A stretch of 64,000 nucleotides of DNA, from positions 16,995,501 through 17,059,500 of the forward strand of contig NC_135245.1 of NCBI RefSeq assembly GCF_947623445.1, in the 5' to 3' direction. Positions 51,812 through 62,772 of this stretch are shown here, piece after piece (positions within the stretch are counted from its first letter, which is position 1; every line of letters begins with the position of its first letter). The notes under the pieces were generated by a model. It was not told the origin of the DNA. It did no database searches and saw only the letters and a list, made by a program, of their open reading frames with translations. Made by a program: the position numbers and the translations under genes. Source of the DNA: Clavelina lepadiformis (Eukaryota > Chordata > Ascidiacea > Aplousobranchia > Clavelinidae).

Positions 51812-51915
51812 GATGGTGAAGAGAAACTCCCACAAAAAGAAACCCCATCCCAAGAATTGGAATCCCGTTTCCGTGGCCAAGGAGAGGGCACGACAGTAGA
51901 TCCCTCTTGTGCACT
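51812..51915. repeat. Dispersed repeat, copy 2 (AAACCCCATCC family)
   Basis: Partner of 3620-3733: GAGAAAC, AGAAACCCCATCC, GGAATCCCG, GTGGCCA, then GGGCA and CCCT-GTGCAC in the same order. Function and class unknown. Confidence 0.65.
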
Positions 51916-52185
51916 AAAGTTATTAAATTACACATGTCACAGATAATACGGTACAATTGAAAATTGTACATAACACGTATTATGTAGAATGTATGTTTTA
52001 ATACACGACATTGCAGCAAACAGACGCTCATCGGAGAAATTATATTCTTTCCACGTCAATTTCCGGTTTTTCATGTCTGCTTGTTTTTACGTTATTTAAA
52101 ACTATAAATCCATTGCCGTCGGGTTTATGGAAAACTTACAAGCTAAAACTGACTAACTAACTCACAACACAGATTTTTCATCGGT

Positions 52186-52297
52186 AAACTTACGCTATGT
52201 CAGGTGATATCTTTACGTCACAATAACGGTGTCCTGCCAAATTTATTACGGGCTTTGTGTGACGTAAAATTGTTGCATGCATCAGCGTAAGTTATCC
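52186..52297. repeat. Fold-back (hairpin) element
   Basis: AAACTTACGCTATGTCA at the left pairs with TGCATCAGCGTAAGT at the right, and inside it TTTACGTCACAA pairs with TGTGTGACGTAAAA, giving a near-complete palindrome of about 110 bp. A third arm, ACTTACGCTGAG ... TTAGCGTCACAATA, lies at about 52409-52455. Looks like a short palindromic MITE with one extra end. Confidence 0.65.
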
Positions 52298-53124
52298 TAA
52301 CAAAAACCTGGATTTTCCTGTTAGTATGTTTTCTTGTTTGTAAGTTAAATTTGTCACCTTGTAACTTTTGCCTGAACCCGATGGCAACCAAGGTTTTTGA
52401 TCAGAAAACTTACGCTGAGTCTTGCAAATTGCGATGTCTTAGCGTCACAATACCAGGAACGAATTTGGAATGACACTGATATTGCAGTCCCTGTCCAGCG
52501 CAAATACTTGTAGAATGTACATGCATAAACTGAATAACTGATAGTGCATGTAGAACTGCCAAGTCCAAGTGCAAATATGTAGGCCTACAACTATGTGCAA
52601 CGGCTGTTTGCGGTAATGTTCAAGTGCAGCTCTCTTATCTGCACATAGGCTATACAGTACACAGTCGCACATTTTGTTGCACGCTTGTACATACTGACAT
52701 TGCTGCAGCCTGCATACGGTACACACATAAATTATATAGACACCAACCAAAGCCTGAATTGTCAGTGTGCGTACATCGACGAATGCCGACTATAAAGTGA
52801 TGTAGACAGGAGCAGTAGGCGTGGGCCACACTATGCACTGCTATAAGGAATGATGTCCCTACATTTTTGTACGGAACTTGCGTTAGTTATTACAATAATT
52901 ACACTCTTTGAGTGGACTAAAGTTATAATTTTAGCCTAGCCTATATGCCTTTGTTAATTAGATACCTCGACCAGATTAAGAATGTTAATGTATTAAAAGG
53001 CGTTTATTTTAGTCATGGAATGTTATACACTTTGAGTTAGTTTTATTTAAACATTACACTAACTGAACTGTGGACAGAAAAGCTTATTGCAAGCATTTGT
53101 ATTACTGGTGTACCGTCCAACCAG

Positions 53125-55773
53125 ATGTCCTCCAATAGTTATGGTAACCAGCTTCCAACAAAATACATTTTACGACTTTCAGGTTCTGTATCAAGGTCTA
53201 AAAGAATCAGGTAGTCTTCATACTTTAGTTCATATATAAATAAATGTGGGGATTATACTGGTGCTATTTTGAATTGATTTGTACATTAAAGCTATATGGA
53301 AACAGTCGTGTTTGGTTTTGTCAGAACAAAGCAAGTTTTACCATAAGTGTCAGGTTTTGAATAGGTTCCAGTCTGCAAACTTCTCAATGCTGAATCGTAG
53401 AACACTATATTTAAAAGTCTGTCTAGAAATTCCTTTAATTTGTGAGCTTCAGTGACTTATTGTAAAGAAATATAAATGTTTTACCAATAAGAAATGCTTT
53501 ACTAATTGTTTTGGAACTTCAGACACGCTCACGTTACTAACATAGTTAAGTTGTATTTTATTTATATTATTCATGCACTGCCACTATGCAATATATTTGA
53601 GTAAAAATACCATTCTAATTCAGCAAAAGCAATATACTTTTGAGTGTTGCATACCCTCTGCCTATGGGTAACTTTGTGGATTTACACTAATAAAAGTGTT
53701 CTTCTTGTGTAAAAACAAAAATTATTTTACACCTTTGTGTCTATTCTGTTAATATGTCTGGTTGTAAACATAATACATGTTGAATTTAGATATTTAATAA
53801 TGTGTTAATTAAATAGAAAACTTGTTATTATCGTTAGTTAATAATTACTCTCAAATCCTTTATTGTACTTTCGTTTAGATCAGAAGATGTAAAAAGCATT
53901 GACAAAAGGAGCATTCTTAGAACAGAATTAGGTCCACGACCAAAAAGAATGAAATCAAGTTCTCGAAAGAATTGCTTTGCTGTATCTGACGATGAAATTA
54001 GTGCATTTTTTGAACTATTCAGTAAGTAAATTTTGCTCTACAAATCCCTTAATTGTCAGGTTTTTAATCGGTATTGTGTTATGGAAAGTAATGCATTGAT
54101 ATAACTCTAATATTGCATTGAAATTTGTCTACAGTTACATAAATTATTTTAACAAAATTTACCAGATGATCCAGTAATTCAAGAATTTCTTTGGATTGAC
54201 ACTTGCTACCGAGTTTCAGACAGTTACCTACTAGCCATGGTTTTCGCATTTTTCAAACGAGCGCATTTGCATTTAAGTGAATACACAAAAGAGAATTTTT
54301 TTGTAGCCTTGTAAGTCATTAGCTCGTAAGTTTTATAAAGTGTTATTTTGAGGCTTAGAATTATTTTGCATATTACCCAACTAGATTAACACTTTCTGCA
54401 ATTGAATCCAGTTTTCAGTAACTCTTAGAAGCTAACGGTCAGCGCTGTAAGTCAGGAATAGTCAATGTTATGGAGATTACTGTGTCAGGTACTTAGCAAA
54501 TGACATGGAAGAAGATGAGGAAGATTTTAAATACGAAATATTTCCTTGGGCTCTTGGCTCATCTTGGAGAGATCTTTATCCCGGTTTGCTCCAGCAGAGA
54601 GACAAGATGTGGATTAGGATGAAGTTTAGAGCAGCCGTTAGCAGAAGATGTTGTGAAGAGGTATCCTGCCATTTTATTCATTATTCAAGGCACAAGATTC
54701 CCAAAGACAATTGTTATGCGCTCCAGAGATCCTCAAATTGCACTTTTACTAAATTTTGTTTTCTTTTAAAGATTAAATCTTTTCCAATTTTGAACTAAGT
54801 TGTCGTATTATGATTGTTGTAGCATTACAACGGTTATAAACAGTAGTTACCCTATCATCGTTAGCCTTCAACTAACATGAATAGCTTTGGTTTTGCTATT
54901 ATTTAATAAACATAGAATTTAGGTGAATTAAATGCAATTAATGTGTTTGTCAAAGATGATGCGATTGTGTCCGGATCATTTTATCTGGAAACGTGAGCGA
55001 AACTCTCATCACGGCGGAGCAAAAAGAAATTGTCGAAAGACAGCAGAAGAAAAGGAACCTTTTCCGAGGGGGCCCGGACGGTCGCCAATTCCATGTAAAG
55101 TTTGCACAAAAGCTGATAGTAGCAGTGGGTAAGTCAAACATTTTTAACAATATTACTTAAGCAAATCTGATTACACCATTTTTGTTGTAGGTACTTGTCT
55201 GATGATGGTATTTTAGCAAACAATCCCGTCGTCTTCTTTGTTGCTCAGCCTGATTCATCACCGGATGAATATTTTAGCGCCAGCAGTAAGATGGTAAAAC
55301 AAAATTTTATAGCATTGCATCAGATATATCTCCTTCTTTGTTACAAATTTCTAGCACATAGCGCTACTACATATTTTCCTATATTATCCTGTTTGCATAG
55401 CAGTACCATTACTAGTATTAGCAATACCTTTTATCCAAGTTTCTTACAAACACATAACTCCAGTAGAAAGGTAATAATTGCTCAACTCATGTGAAAGTAC
55501 TAATAGCTACCCTTTTGTATGTTTATTACAAAATCTATGCAATCGTCTCAGATACTTTGGAGCTTAGTGAATACTGCATGTCGAATGGTCGTGATTATCA
55601 TTAACCATTACATTTTATGTTAATTCGAACAGGTTGGTTCAACCAGCAAAAATCCTCTTACATGCAAATCAAATCATTTGTGCCAGTGCAGTAACAACGG
55701 TCAGGAAGTGGTTCAAGCGTCCTGCTCAATAGAAGATTCTACAAGCTTTGATATGGATGGTATGATACCGTAA
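53125..55773 (+). CDS. SPDYA: Speedy/RINGO, cyclin-independent CDK activator
   Basis: Seven exons, 53125-53210, 53879-54021, 54166-54310, 54489-54660, 54956-55128, 55191-55293 and 55633-55773, join in phase to 320 residues (human Speedy A 313). Speedy proteins bind and activate CDK1/CDK2 without cyclin and without T-loop phosphorylation, driving meiotic maturation and S-phase. Seen: the RINGO core (about 70-205) with [69 protein letters not shown] and HFIWKRER, then PRGP and a CxxC (CKVCTK), all collinear with vertebrate Speedy A. The N-terminal 70 residues are basic and divergent. The start is the first ATG of an open exon; an alternative 39-base in-frame intron inside exon 1 is possible but not needed. 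A polyadenylation signal follows at 56361. Confidence 0.94.
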
Positions 55774-56360
55774 AACCTGTGTCAGCTTTTCCAACTTTTC
55801 AGCTGGTGGTAGTTTTAAAACTTGACTTGAAGAGTTTTTTTTTACTCCCATAATTACATTTACATGTTTTATACTGTTTATTGTTTAAGTCCAACATTTT
55901 TTAATTGTAGACGATTTTTAACCTTCAAATTACTTTTTAATAGGATTGTGGGCCACCTTGACATGAGATAAATCACAGCCAGTTAATACACATGATGACC
56001 GGATTATTGAGCATTCCTTCCCGCTCATAACTGCAATTTTTATTTTGAAATATTAATACCTACCCATGCAATGAAATTTTTCCTTCAAGTATTTTGATAC
56101 TGAAAGCTTATTTTTATTTATGGTTAAAACCGCAAATTCTTGATAAAAAAAAGCGAGTACATACTAATATGCTTTTTTTCTGCGGTGTTTATTTATTCAG
56201 CGGTGTTTAGTGTGAAGAACTAGGAGTGTTTTTGTACTTACTGGCCATTTTTGTCTTCTTTCACTGCCTATTCTGCCATGACTTAACTTGCATGTTTAAA
56301 ATTCCTTTATGTTATATTTAAGTTATTTTTTGTTTTTACGGTGTTTTTTTGCTTTTTGTT

Positions 56361-56366
56361 AATAAA
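56361..56366 (+). terminator. Candidate polyadenylation signal of Speedy
   Basis: AATAAA about 590 bases after the Speedy stop, after a T-rich run; the next gene starts only 370 bases later. Confidence 0.5.
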
Positions 56367-56525
56367 ATTATGCATTATGGATAAATGAATCGTTTGTGTA
56401 GTTTTGCGTAGTCAAGCCATTTATAGATATGACATATCGGCTAAACACGGAACATTACAAAAGTGATTACGTAATGCCGAACTTGTGTCATTGGTTCAAT
56501 TGCGGAGGTATTCAACAAGTTTAAA

Positions 56526-56532
56526 TATAAAA
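56526..56532 (+). promoter_or_regulatory. Possible TATA box of the collagen-discoidin gene
   Basis: TATAAAA 207 bases before the start codon, plus a second TATAAATA about 40 bases further on. Position fits a leader of about 170 bases. AT-rich background makes chance occurrence likely. Confidence 0.35.
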
Positions 56533-56738
56533 GTTGATGCAAGTGAACAGAATCTCAATTTCAGCGCATATAAATAAGGCTGCTTTAAAACGTCAAAGTA
56601 GTTGTCAGACGGCGCAGTCTGGGTGCAATTGGGATACGGAAGGCGATTTAAAATGTTTGGTAGAGATTATTCGTACTGTGGATAACATATTTGTCATGTG
56701 CCTGTTTCTAGATTTTTTATCTATAAGAGCAAGCAACT

Positions 56739-58151
56739 ATGTTATATGGTGTAGTAGTACTCGGTTTTATTTTATTTTTCCTCGGTTCAAGCGCGCAATC
56801 TAATCAAGTGTGCTTGACGGTTTCTTCTCCATCAGAAGATCAGCAAAGACGTCAACATGCGATATCTCAAGGCCCACCTGGTCGCCGTGGACCTCAGGGG
56901 CCGCCAGGTCCAAAAGGCGATGTAGGTCCAAGTGGTCAATGTGCTTGCGAATCAAGGGAAATTGATGATCTTCGAGAAAAAATAAGAGTTCTCAATGGTA
57001 AGTCATAAGTTATTAGAATAGTTTTCATAGATAATATAGTGAAGGTAAGATGATCTTCGGACTGAGCAAAGTCTTTGCATGACTTAAACCCGGCAATGAT
57101 TCCCCATCGCTCGAGCATAAGGATAGAGTATTAATAGTCATCATCAGCACTTATCTCATATTAGCATGTCCTACCGCTGTAAACCTGCTCACGATTAGTT
57201 TTTCAGTGATTTAACCGTGCAGTCTTTGTCTATAATTCTTTGCAGAAACCAACACTTTTATCTTACAGCACGCCGACAAAGGTAAAGCAACACGTTTTCT
57301 GAGCTGATAAATTAAGTTACGTAATTCCAAGTGCATTTTTTTTCAAAATAAGTTAGTCATAGTTTTATTGAAAATGATCTTTAAAAACAGTAACAAAGTG
57401 TTCGGTGGGCTTAAAAGACGGAAGGATTCCGAATGAAGATATAACGGCTTCTACGTACTGGAGCAGTAATTATGCTCCTCATCTTGGAAGACTTGACAAT
57501 CGAATGAAAAGAAACTTACACCAAGGTGCTTGGGCTGCAGGAACCAGTTATCCACGAGTCTTCCGTTAGTATCAAGAACTACAGAAATCTTTTCGTTCAT
57601 TGATAAATAAACTTATGACATCTACAGCATTTACGTACTCCCACTCAAGCAGTAAACCTTCACCTCGTGCGGTATGTTTTGTCTCTTGGCCACTGATAAG
57701 TGATAATAGTTGTTTTTGCAGCTCAAGCAGGAGATTGGATTCAAGTTGATCTGAAAGCACCCACCTACGTAACTGGAGTAGTTACACAAGGAAGACCACA
57801 GGGCAGCGAACAGTGGGTAACAAGCTACACGGTTTCTTTCGGTAACTCGTCAAGTAACATGCAATTTGTAAAAGCCGGAAACAATCCTTACGTAAGTGAC
57901 ATAACTATAAAGTTACTTATTTTTGTAGGAATCGTGGAAAGTGTTGCAGGAAAATCTAACCTTCTGATGTAGGCTACAATTTTTGTTAAATGCTGCTTGC
58001 TAATGCTTTGCAGGTTTTTCAAGGCAACCGAGACGTAAACAGTAAAGTAACCAACTACTTCGAACCTTCGATTATAGCAAGATATATAAGGCTGGTTGTT
58101 CAAACATTTCAAGCACATGCTACACTTCGTCTGGAATATTTAACTTGTTAA
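56739..58151 (+). CDS. Secreted collagen-stalk discoidin (F5/8 type C) domain protein
   Basis: Five exons, 56739-56997, 57246-57281, 57391-57564, 57722-57891 and 58014-58151, join in phase to 258 residues. Seen: signal peptide (1-20, hydrophobic LYGVVVLGFILFFLGSSAQ), short Gln/Arg-rich linker, seven Gly-X-Y triplets (residues 45-65, GPPGRRGPQGPPGPKG), a CAC cysteine pair at 68-70, a short amphipathic helix (DDLREKIRVLNG) and a complete F5/8 type C domain from about residue 104 (CSVGLKDGRIPNEDITAS) through WIQVDLKAP, VTGVVTQGR, YTVSFGN to ARYIRLVV and the closing C after LRLEY. F5/8C domains bind glycans or phospholipids; a collagen triplet stalk with adjacent cysteines suggests a disulfide-linked trimer, as in ficolins and MBL but with a different head. 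Secretion and lectin function are inferred. I do not recognise a named orthologue. Confidence 0.9.
57052..57118 (-). repeat. Composite SINE, 3' module, in intron 1 of the collagen-discoidin gene
   Basis: Matches CGGACTGA, AAGTCTTTGCATGACTTAAA, CCGGCAATGATTCCCCATCG and CTCGAGC in the order seen at the other copies; head absent. Confidence 0.65.
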
Positions 58152-58580
58152 GTTAAGGCCTTTGTTGAAGGACTTTTGAGGCACGTGTTTTTGTAATCGG
58201 CGGTTGATTGTCTATATACAAGATAAAAAACGTCGCAAGCATTATCTTCATTTCATTTAAATTGACATAGAAGTAGTAAAGTACACATTATTTTATCGAG
58301 AATTGATTCGTAAAGTGCACTGAAGATTAGTTGGCTAGAGTTGGATTTTATACATTAATGCATAGCGGACTGATACAACAATCTGACAGCCGTCTTCATC
58401 AGCCTAAATGTGGTTTGTTTCATCAACAAATGAAATCAAGTTTCTGAAGACGTTAGCAAAGTTACAACAAGAAACAATTTATCATTTTTTCATCATTGCA
58501 GCAATCGCTCATTCTTTACGTAATGTCACTCAAGAACATAACATAAACAATAACAATTTTAACTGTGTAATGCGTCAGAT
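58152..58580. other. 3' flank of the collagen-discoidin gene
   Basis: Non-coding, AT-rich. No AATAAA close to the stop; the first on this strand is 58745-58750, beyond a SINE, so the true 3' end is unclear. Confidence 0.4.
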
Positions 58581-58940
58581 GTATGCCATCGCAATGCGGG
58601 CATGCGGCCCGTGTTTCTGGTTCGATAAACGGTGGCTCTATTCTGTTGCATTCCTAATGCCTTTTGGCAAGGCATTAACGACACTTGCTCATGTTTAGTG
58701 GACCTGATGAACAGACCTAAACGCTAGCAATACGATACGAGATAAATAAATGTGACAACCAAAACCTGCACAAAGACTTGCTAGGACTTGCTAGGTATTA
58801 CTAGGACTTGCTGGACTAGGTAGCCGGGGGGAGGGGGGTTCGAGCGATGAGGAACCATTTCCGAGTTTAAGTCGTACAAAGACTTTTCTCAGATCGGGGA
58901 AAACGTTTGACATACCATGCCAATTACCATCATACCATAA
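58581..58940 (+). repeat. Composite tRNA-derived SINE, full copy A
   Basis: tRNA-like head with a B-box-like CTGGTTCGATAAACGG (58617-58632), a core TAATGCCTTTTGGCAAGG and CATTAACGACACTTGCT, a spacer with four or five ACTTGCTAGG-type units (58775-58822), and a 3' module with GGTTCGAGCGATGAGGAACC, AGTTTAAGTCGTACAAAGAC and CATACCATGCCAA. Same order as copy B on the other strand at 60886-61215. The A box is degraded. Confidence 0.7.
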
Positions 58941-59598
58941 CAAAACTTGCTACAGGTAGGAGGAATAGCACTTCGACGTGCAACGGGCAGAGTACAGTAG
59001 CATCGACGTCCTAGCTGTCGTCCATCGATGTACTTTTTCGAGCATTTTTAGCTCGTTTTTCTAAGCAGGCTAAATCATCAGCTTTGCTTCTCTTCCTGCA
59101 GTATTAATCACAACTTTCACCTTTCAAACAAACGATTATCCAAACGGACTAATCTGAAAGAACTTCAATCTGTCACTTATAGTTTGCCCAGCCATTGATA
59201 TATCAGACTTAGGCCTATACAATAAAAAATAAACCACAAATCTGGCCTAATTAATTCTGCAAATGTTGTAGTATCCTTTATTCTTTTTGTCGTGAAAGGT
59301 ATTCTTTGACTGCACTTATGTAGCATTTGCAAAGAAAAATTAAACTGACAAAAACCCGTTTACAAAAACGTCTACTCAGTTTGTTATCAGGCGTTTTTTA
59401 TAGTACTCTATAGCAGAATTGAAATGCTTTCGTTAGCCCATACAGGCTAGCCTACTGTGACAGAATACAATCACCACCCATTACATCTTGGATAGCCTAG
59501 CCATACTAGATTATGCAATGCCAGTACAGCAATATAATACACCTATACCACGGGTTACAAGTCTACACTGCCACAAGAATACTCTGTTCGTCAGTCAG
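58941..59598. other. Intergenic, nothing recognised
   Basis: AT-rich sequence between a SINE and a minisatellite; no ORF with family resemblance, no repeats identified. Confidence 0.4.
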
Positions 59599-59784
59599 TT
59601 GATTCGTCCGTGGGTTGAATCGTCCATGGGTTGAAACGTCCGTGGGTTGAATGGTCCTGGGTTGAATCGTCCGTGGGTTGAATCATCCGTGGGTTGAATC
59701 GTCTGTGGGTTGAATCGTTCTACGTTGAAAATTCCTGGGTTGAATCGTCCGCGGTTGAATCGTCCGTGGGTTGAATCGTCCGAC
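59599..59784. repeat. Minisatellite, 16-bp unit, about 12 copies
   Basis: Twelve head-to-tail units of TTGAATCGTCCGTGGG, mostly 15-16 bp, with scattered substitutions and a few one-base deletions. It leaves short open frames on the minus strand rich in GRFNP-like repeats, which I regard as a by-product. Confidence 0.93.
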
Positions 59785-60885
59785 AAACGTTTATTACAGT
59801 CTTGTTTTATATAAACATCATATCCAAGTATAGATGTATTTCAATTTATTTAAACGTCAATTACTTTGATGTAAATTAATTCCAATTTATTGAGTTTAAC
59901 TTAATTTTTTATAACTGTTTTGATTTCTTTGTTTATTTTTTTTCAATTGATATTACTTTAAACAAGACGATATAAATTTGTTCGAAATTATTTGCATTTT
60001 TATGATTTTATTTTAAATTATGACTTTTACAACAGGCAACAAGTGATTTTATGGATGACACAATTGAACTGCAAATAAGTAAACGAATAAGTAACCAGGG
60101 AACCGGGAACTAGCTTCACGTTTTGAATAAATAACTGAACAAGCAATCAAGGAACCGGGAACTAGCCTCACGCCGGTACAAATTGAACTTTAGAACTGTA
60201 CATTTATGATGAACAAAATTCAAATCTGGTATAGCTTACAGGCTATAAAGTGTGCAAATTTTGAAAGTAGAAGTGCTATTTCAAAATAATATACCACAAA
60301 AAAATGTTGTTATAAAAAGTTTCGCTGATGTCGTATTTACCAAAATTCAGCGATTTTCAAGTGAAAACTTGGAAGCTCATGAGCGGGGTCAGAAATTTAA
60401 AATTTCTTAACAAATGTTTTTTGCAAATTTAGTTTTGGTTGATATAGAATGGGATTAGTTCATTTAACTTGAACATTTTAAGCATGACCAAAAAATTAAT
60501 AACCCTAATGCGTACAGTATATCTGACTTCTACAATATTGACACTGCACCTCTGGCAGGCTACTATGCCTCGCCTGATACGGGCGGCTCCCTTGCCAACT
60601 GTTGCTGAACGATGCGGATGACAAAAGCGTACCTAAAAGGGGCAGCAAGTGATGATATGGCAGCTGTCCTCTGGCGTAGCCGTATGTTGTGTCGAATGAT
60701 TTCAGAAGTTTTCATCACAATTACAAAATGGTAAATTGTGGCAATGAAATAGCCTATGATTCTCTAATGCTGTTGCAGTTTTAAGGTTCCCATAATAGTC
60801 TACCGCAAAAAGTCAAAATTTAGATTCGCTGTTACTTTATGACGCCATTATAATTTTTTTGTTTTTCGATTCTCATCTGTCGCAG
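59785..60885. other. Intergenic, low-complexity AT-rich and a small duplication
   Basis: AT-rich block 59800-60050, then a direct duplication of about 32 bp around GGAACCGGGAACTAGC (60098-60120 and 60150-60172). A GC-richer patch at about 60545-60700 has no recognisable coding or RNA motif. Confidence 0.45.
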
Positions 60886-61215
60886 TTGGTATGGCATGAC
60901 AATTTTTATCCTCGGACTGAACACTTAAATCTTTGCTTTGCTCGACTTAAATCCAGCGTGGATTTCTCTTCGCTCGAGCCCGGCTTATGAAGCTAGTCTT
61001 TGTGCAAGTTAGGATTATCACACATAATTGCATTTTTTATATAGTATTGCGCAAAATTAGAACTGTCCACAAGGTTCACTGAACAGAAGGAAGTGTCGTT
61101 ACTGCCTTTCCCAAAGGCATTACAACGGTATAGCACTATAGTGCCACTGGGTATCGAACACGGAAAACGAGCCGCATTTAATGTAAAGGCCGCCAAGCTA
61201 CATAATGCTGATCAC
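60886..61215 (-). repeat. Composite tRNA-derived SINE, full copy B
   Basis: On the minus strand: A-box-like TAGCTTGGCGG (61200-61190), B-box TGTTCGATACCC (61160-61149), core TAATGCCTTTGGGAAAGG and CAGTAACGACACTTCCT, then the 3' module GGCTCGAGCGAAGAGAAATC, GATTTAAGTCGAGCAAAG, CCGAGGATAAAAATTGTC and CATACCAA. Both polymerase III boxes are better kept than in copy A, about 31 bases apart as in tRNA genes. Confidence 0.75.
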
Positions 61216-62326
61216 TCTAGCATGGCGATTGGACCATTCCCATGTCTATTGACATAGACTTCAAAATTTTGGCGTTTTCGGGGCACTTGGCGTTTTCACA
61301 TCTTTGTTTCTTTTCGTTTGTCTCGTTTTCTTTTGTGCGATTACTTATCAGTTGTCAGCTATGACCTAGGAAAACAAATTGGTCAAATTTGTCATAATTT
61401 AATAGATGGGTTATTGGGCGATTCCAAATCGTTCTACACGGCGTTACAAAATCGACCAATATAAATTTCAAGCTATTGTACGTATTAATATTATACCATA
61501 TTTCATACAAAGTAATTTTTGAAGAGTATAAAAGAAATATTTCCGCACCATGGGCATTTTATATAAGATGCCAAACACGGTAGTAAAGCAAGTTCCTCTA
61601 TAGTTCGCACCTTCAGTGTTTATTATTCCCATTAATCTTGACCAGTATTGGCGGAAAAACTGCCTCTGTCCCCGGGCGCTAAAGCTACGCCTCTGAGCCG
61701 GGTGGGACTATTTGCAGTGGCAGACGTTGCTTTGCATAATTGCAAAAAGCAGAAATATGTTAATAGACAGAGCGTACGGGGAGAAGACGCCTGTCCTCGG
61801 GCGTCGGCCTCAACGACCAACGTTTACAATTATTACTATGTTGGAATTTGTGCTTTTTCAGGTGAGAAAAAGCATAACAAAGTTTAAGTTGTTTAATTCA
61901 ACTAAAACTTTAAAGTGTGGACAATGTATGAGCGTAGCCTCTAAATATTGGATTTTAATATTTAGGTACTGTAGCCTATTTCTTATCTCCATAAAGGGTT
62001 ATTGTATTGAAATAGTATAGTGAAAATGTAATATTGACTGAGGCGCAGTCATTAATCTTTTCTACGTCCACTGACATGCAGCATATCTGACGACTTACGT
62101 AAACTTCGTCGAGGATAATATACTAATGTGGAGTTTTGAAAAGACTACGCCTGGACTCTATATTCACCATCGCCGTCACTAGAACCGGAGGTGTGCCCTA
62201 AAACTGGTGTGTAAGATGTTTATGTCTACAGAATTTTCACGTCATATTCGACCTTAGTGACTTGGAAAGTTTGCACTTGGTTAACTCAGCAGTTTGCTGT
62301 GTTTGGTGAGCAATGGTGGTTTAGAA
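61216..62326. other. Intergenic, no supported gene
   Basis: A GC-richer segment at 61640-61810 has overlapping open frames on both strands with no family motif. No splice-consistent exon chain found. Confidence 0.4.
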
Positions 62327-62400
62327 CAGTGGTTCCCAACCTTTCTATACCGGGGAACCGGTAAAGATCTTTTAAAATGTTCACAGACCGGCAACAAAAG
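62327..62400. mobile_element. hAT-like terminus, partial or truncated element
   Basis: CAGTGGTTCCCAACCTTTCT is a typical hAT-MITE left terminus, followed by ACCGGGGAACCGG and CACAGACCGGCAAC, which is common just inside such ends. No matching inverted right end occurs before the window end, so the length is unknown. Confidence 0.6.
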
Positions 62401-62665
62401 ATCGTAGTTAATAGAACAGATCTGTGTATTTTTGTTTGTTAATAAAAGTTGTCATTGCGTTTGCGGTAAGACGAGATATCAGTATCGGTATCGTAACTGC
62501 GGTATCAGTTTTACTGTTATGAATCGGCCAGACGTAAAAGGAGTTTTACAGGGAGCAACAACTTTGTAATGTTTATGAGTCCATATTAAAACTAGCTTAA
62601 AACTAACAAATAGGCAAGGGAGAATTCAGGTTTTCATGAGCTTCTTCAGATGCATTAATTTATGT

Positions 62666-62772
62666 TTGGTATGGTATACCGATAATCTGTTAGCGCAATC
62701 TTTATCCTCGGACTGATGAAAAATTTTGCACGACTTTAACTCGGTGTTGATTCCCAACCCCTTGTACCCCGC
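62666..62772 (-). repeat. Composite SINE, 3' module
   Basis: TTTGGTATGGTATACCGATAA, CTTTATCCTCGGACTGATGA, TTGCACGACTTTAACTCGG and TGATTCCCAACCCC match copy B; the tRNA-like head is missing or unrecognisable. Confidence 0.65.

Larger units (their letters stand above)
51231..53124. other. Intergenic region between stomatin copy 2 and Speedy
   Basis: Divergent spacer. Holds copy 2 of the AAACCCCATCC repeat (51812-51915) and a fold-back element (52186-52297) with an extra arm at about 52409-52455. A 27-codon ORF beginning MTEKAAKPK (51549) is too short to support. No gene called. Confidence 0.5.
55774..56738. other. Speedy 3' UTR and upstream region of the collagen-discoidin gene
   Basis: T-rich Speedy 3' UTR, then a short promoter interval containing TATAAAA at 56526-56532. 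No separate gene supported; the 89-codon frame starting at 56534 overlaps the likely 5' leader and has no motif. Confidence 0.5.

Noticed and set aside
53144-53182. A 39-base intron inside Speedy exon 1 (GT...AG)
   Set aside because: The segment is in frame and open, and 39 bases is very short for an intron; the uninterrupted exon is simpler. Either way the downstream frame is the same.
58599-58640. tRNA gene suggested by a GGTTCGA B box
   Set aside because: No cloverleaf with acceptor pairing; the same segment recurs at 61149-61200 with a shared non-tRNA core, so it is a SINE head.
59595-59786. 63-residue minus-strand repeat protein (GRFNP-type repeats)
   Set aside because: Direct translation of the minisatellite; units of 15 and 16 bp shift the frame and no gene context exists.
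61632-62020. Overlapping frames on both strands around 61.7 kb, one ending in CAG/gtgaga
   Set aside because: No partner exon, no domain; strand choice impossible.
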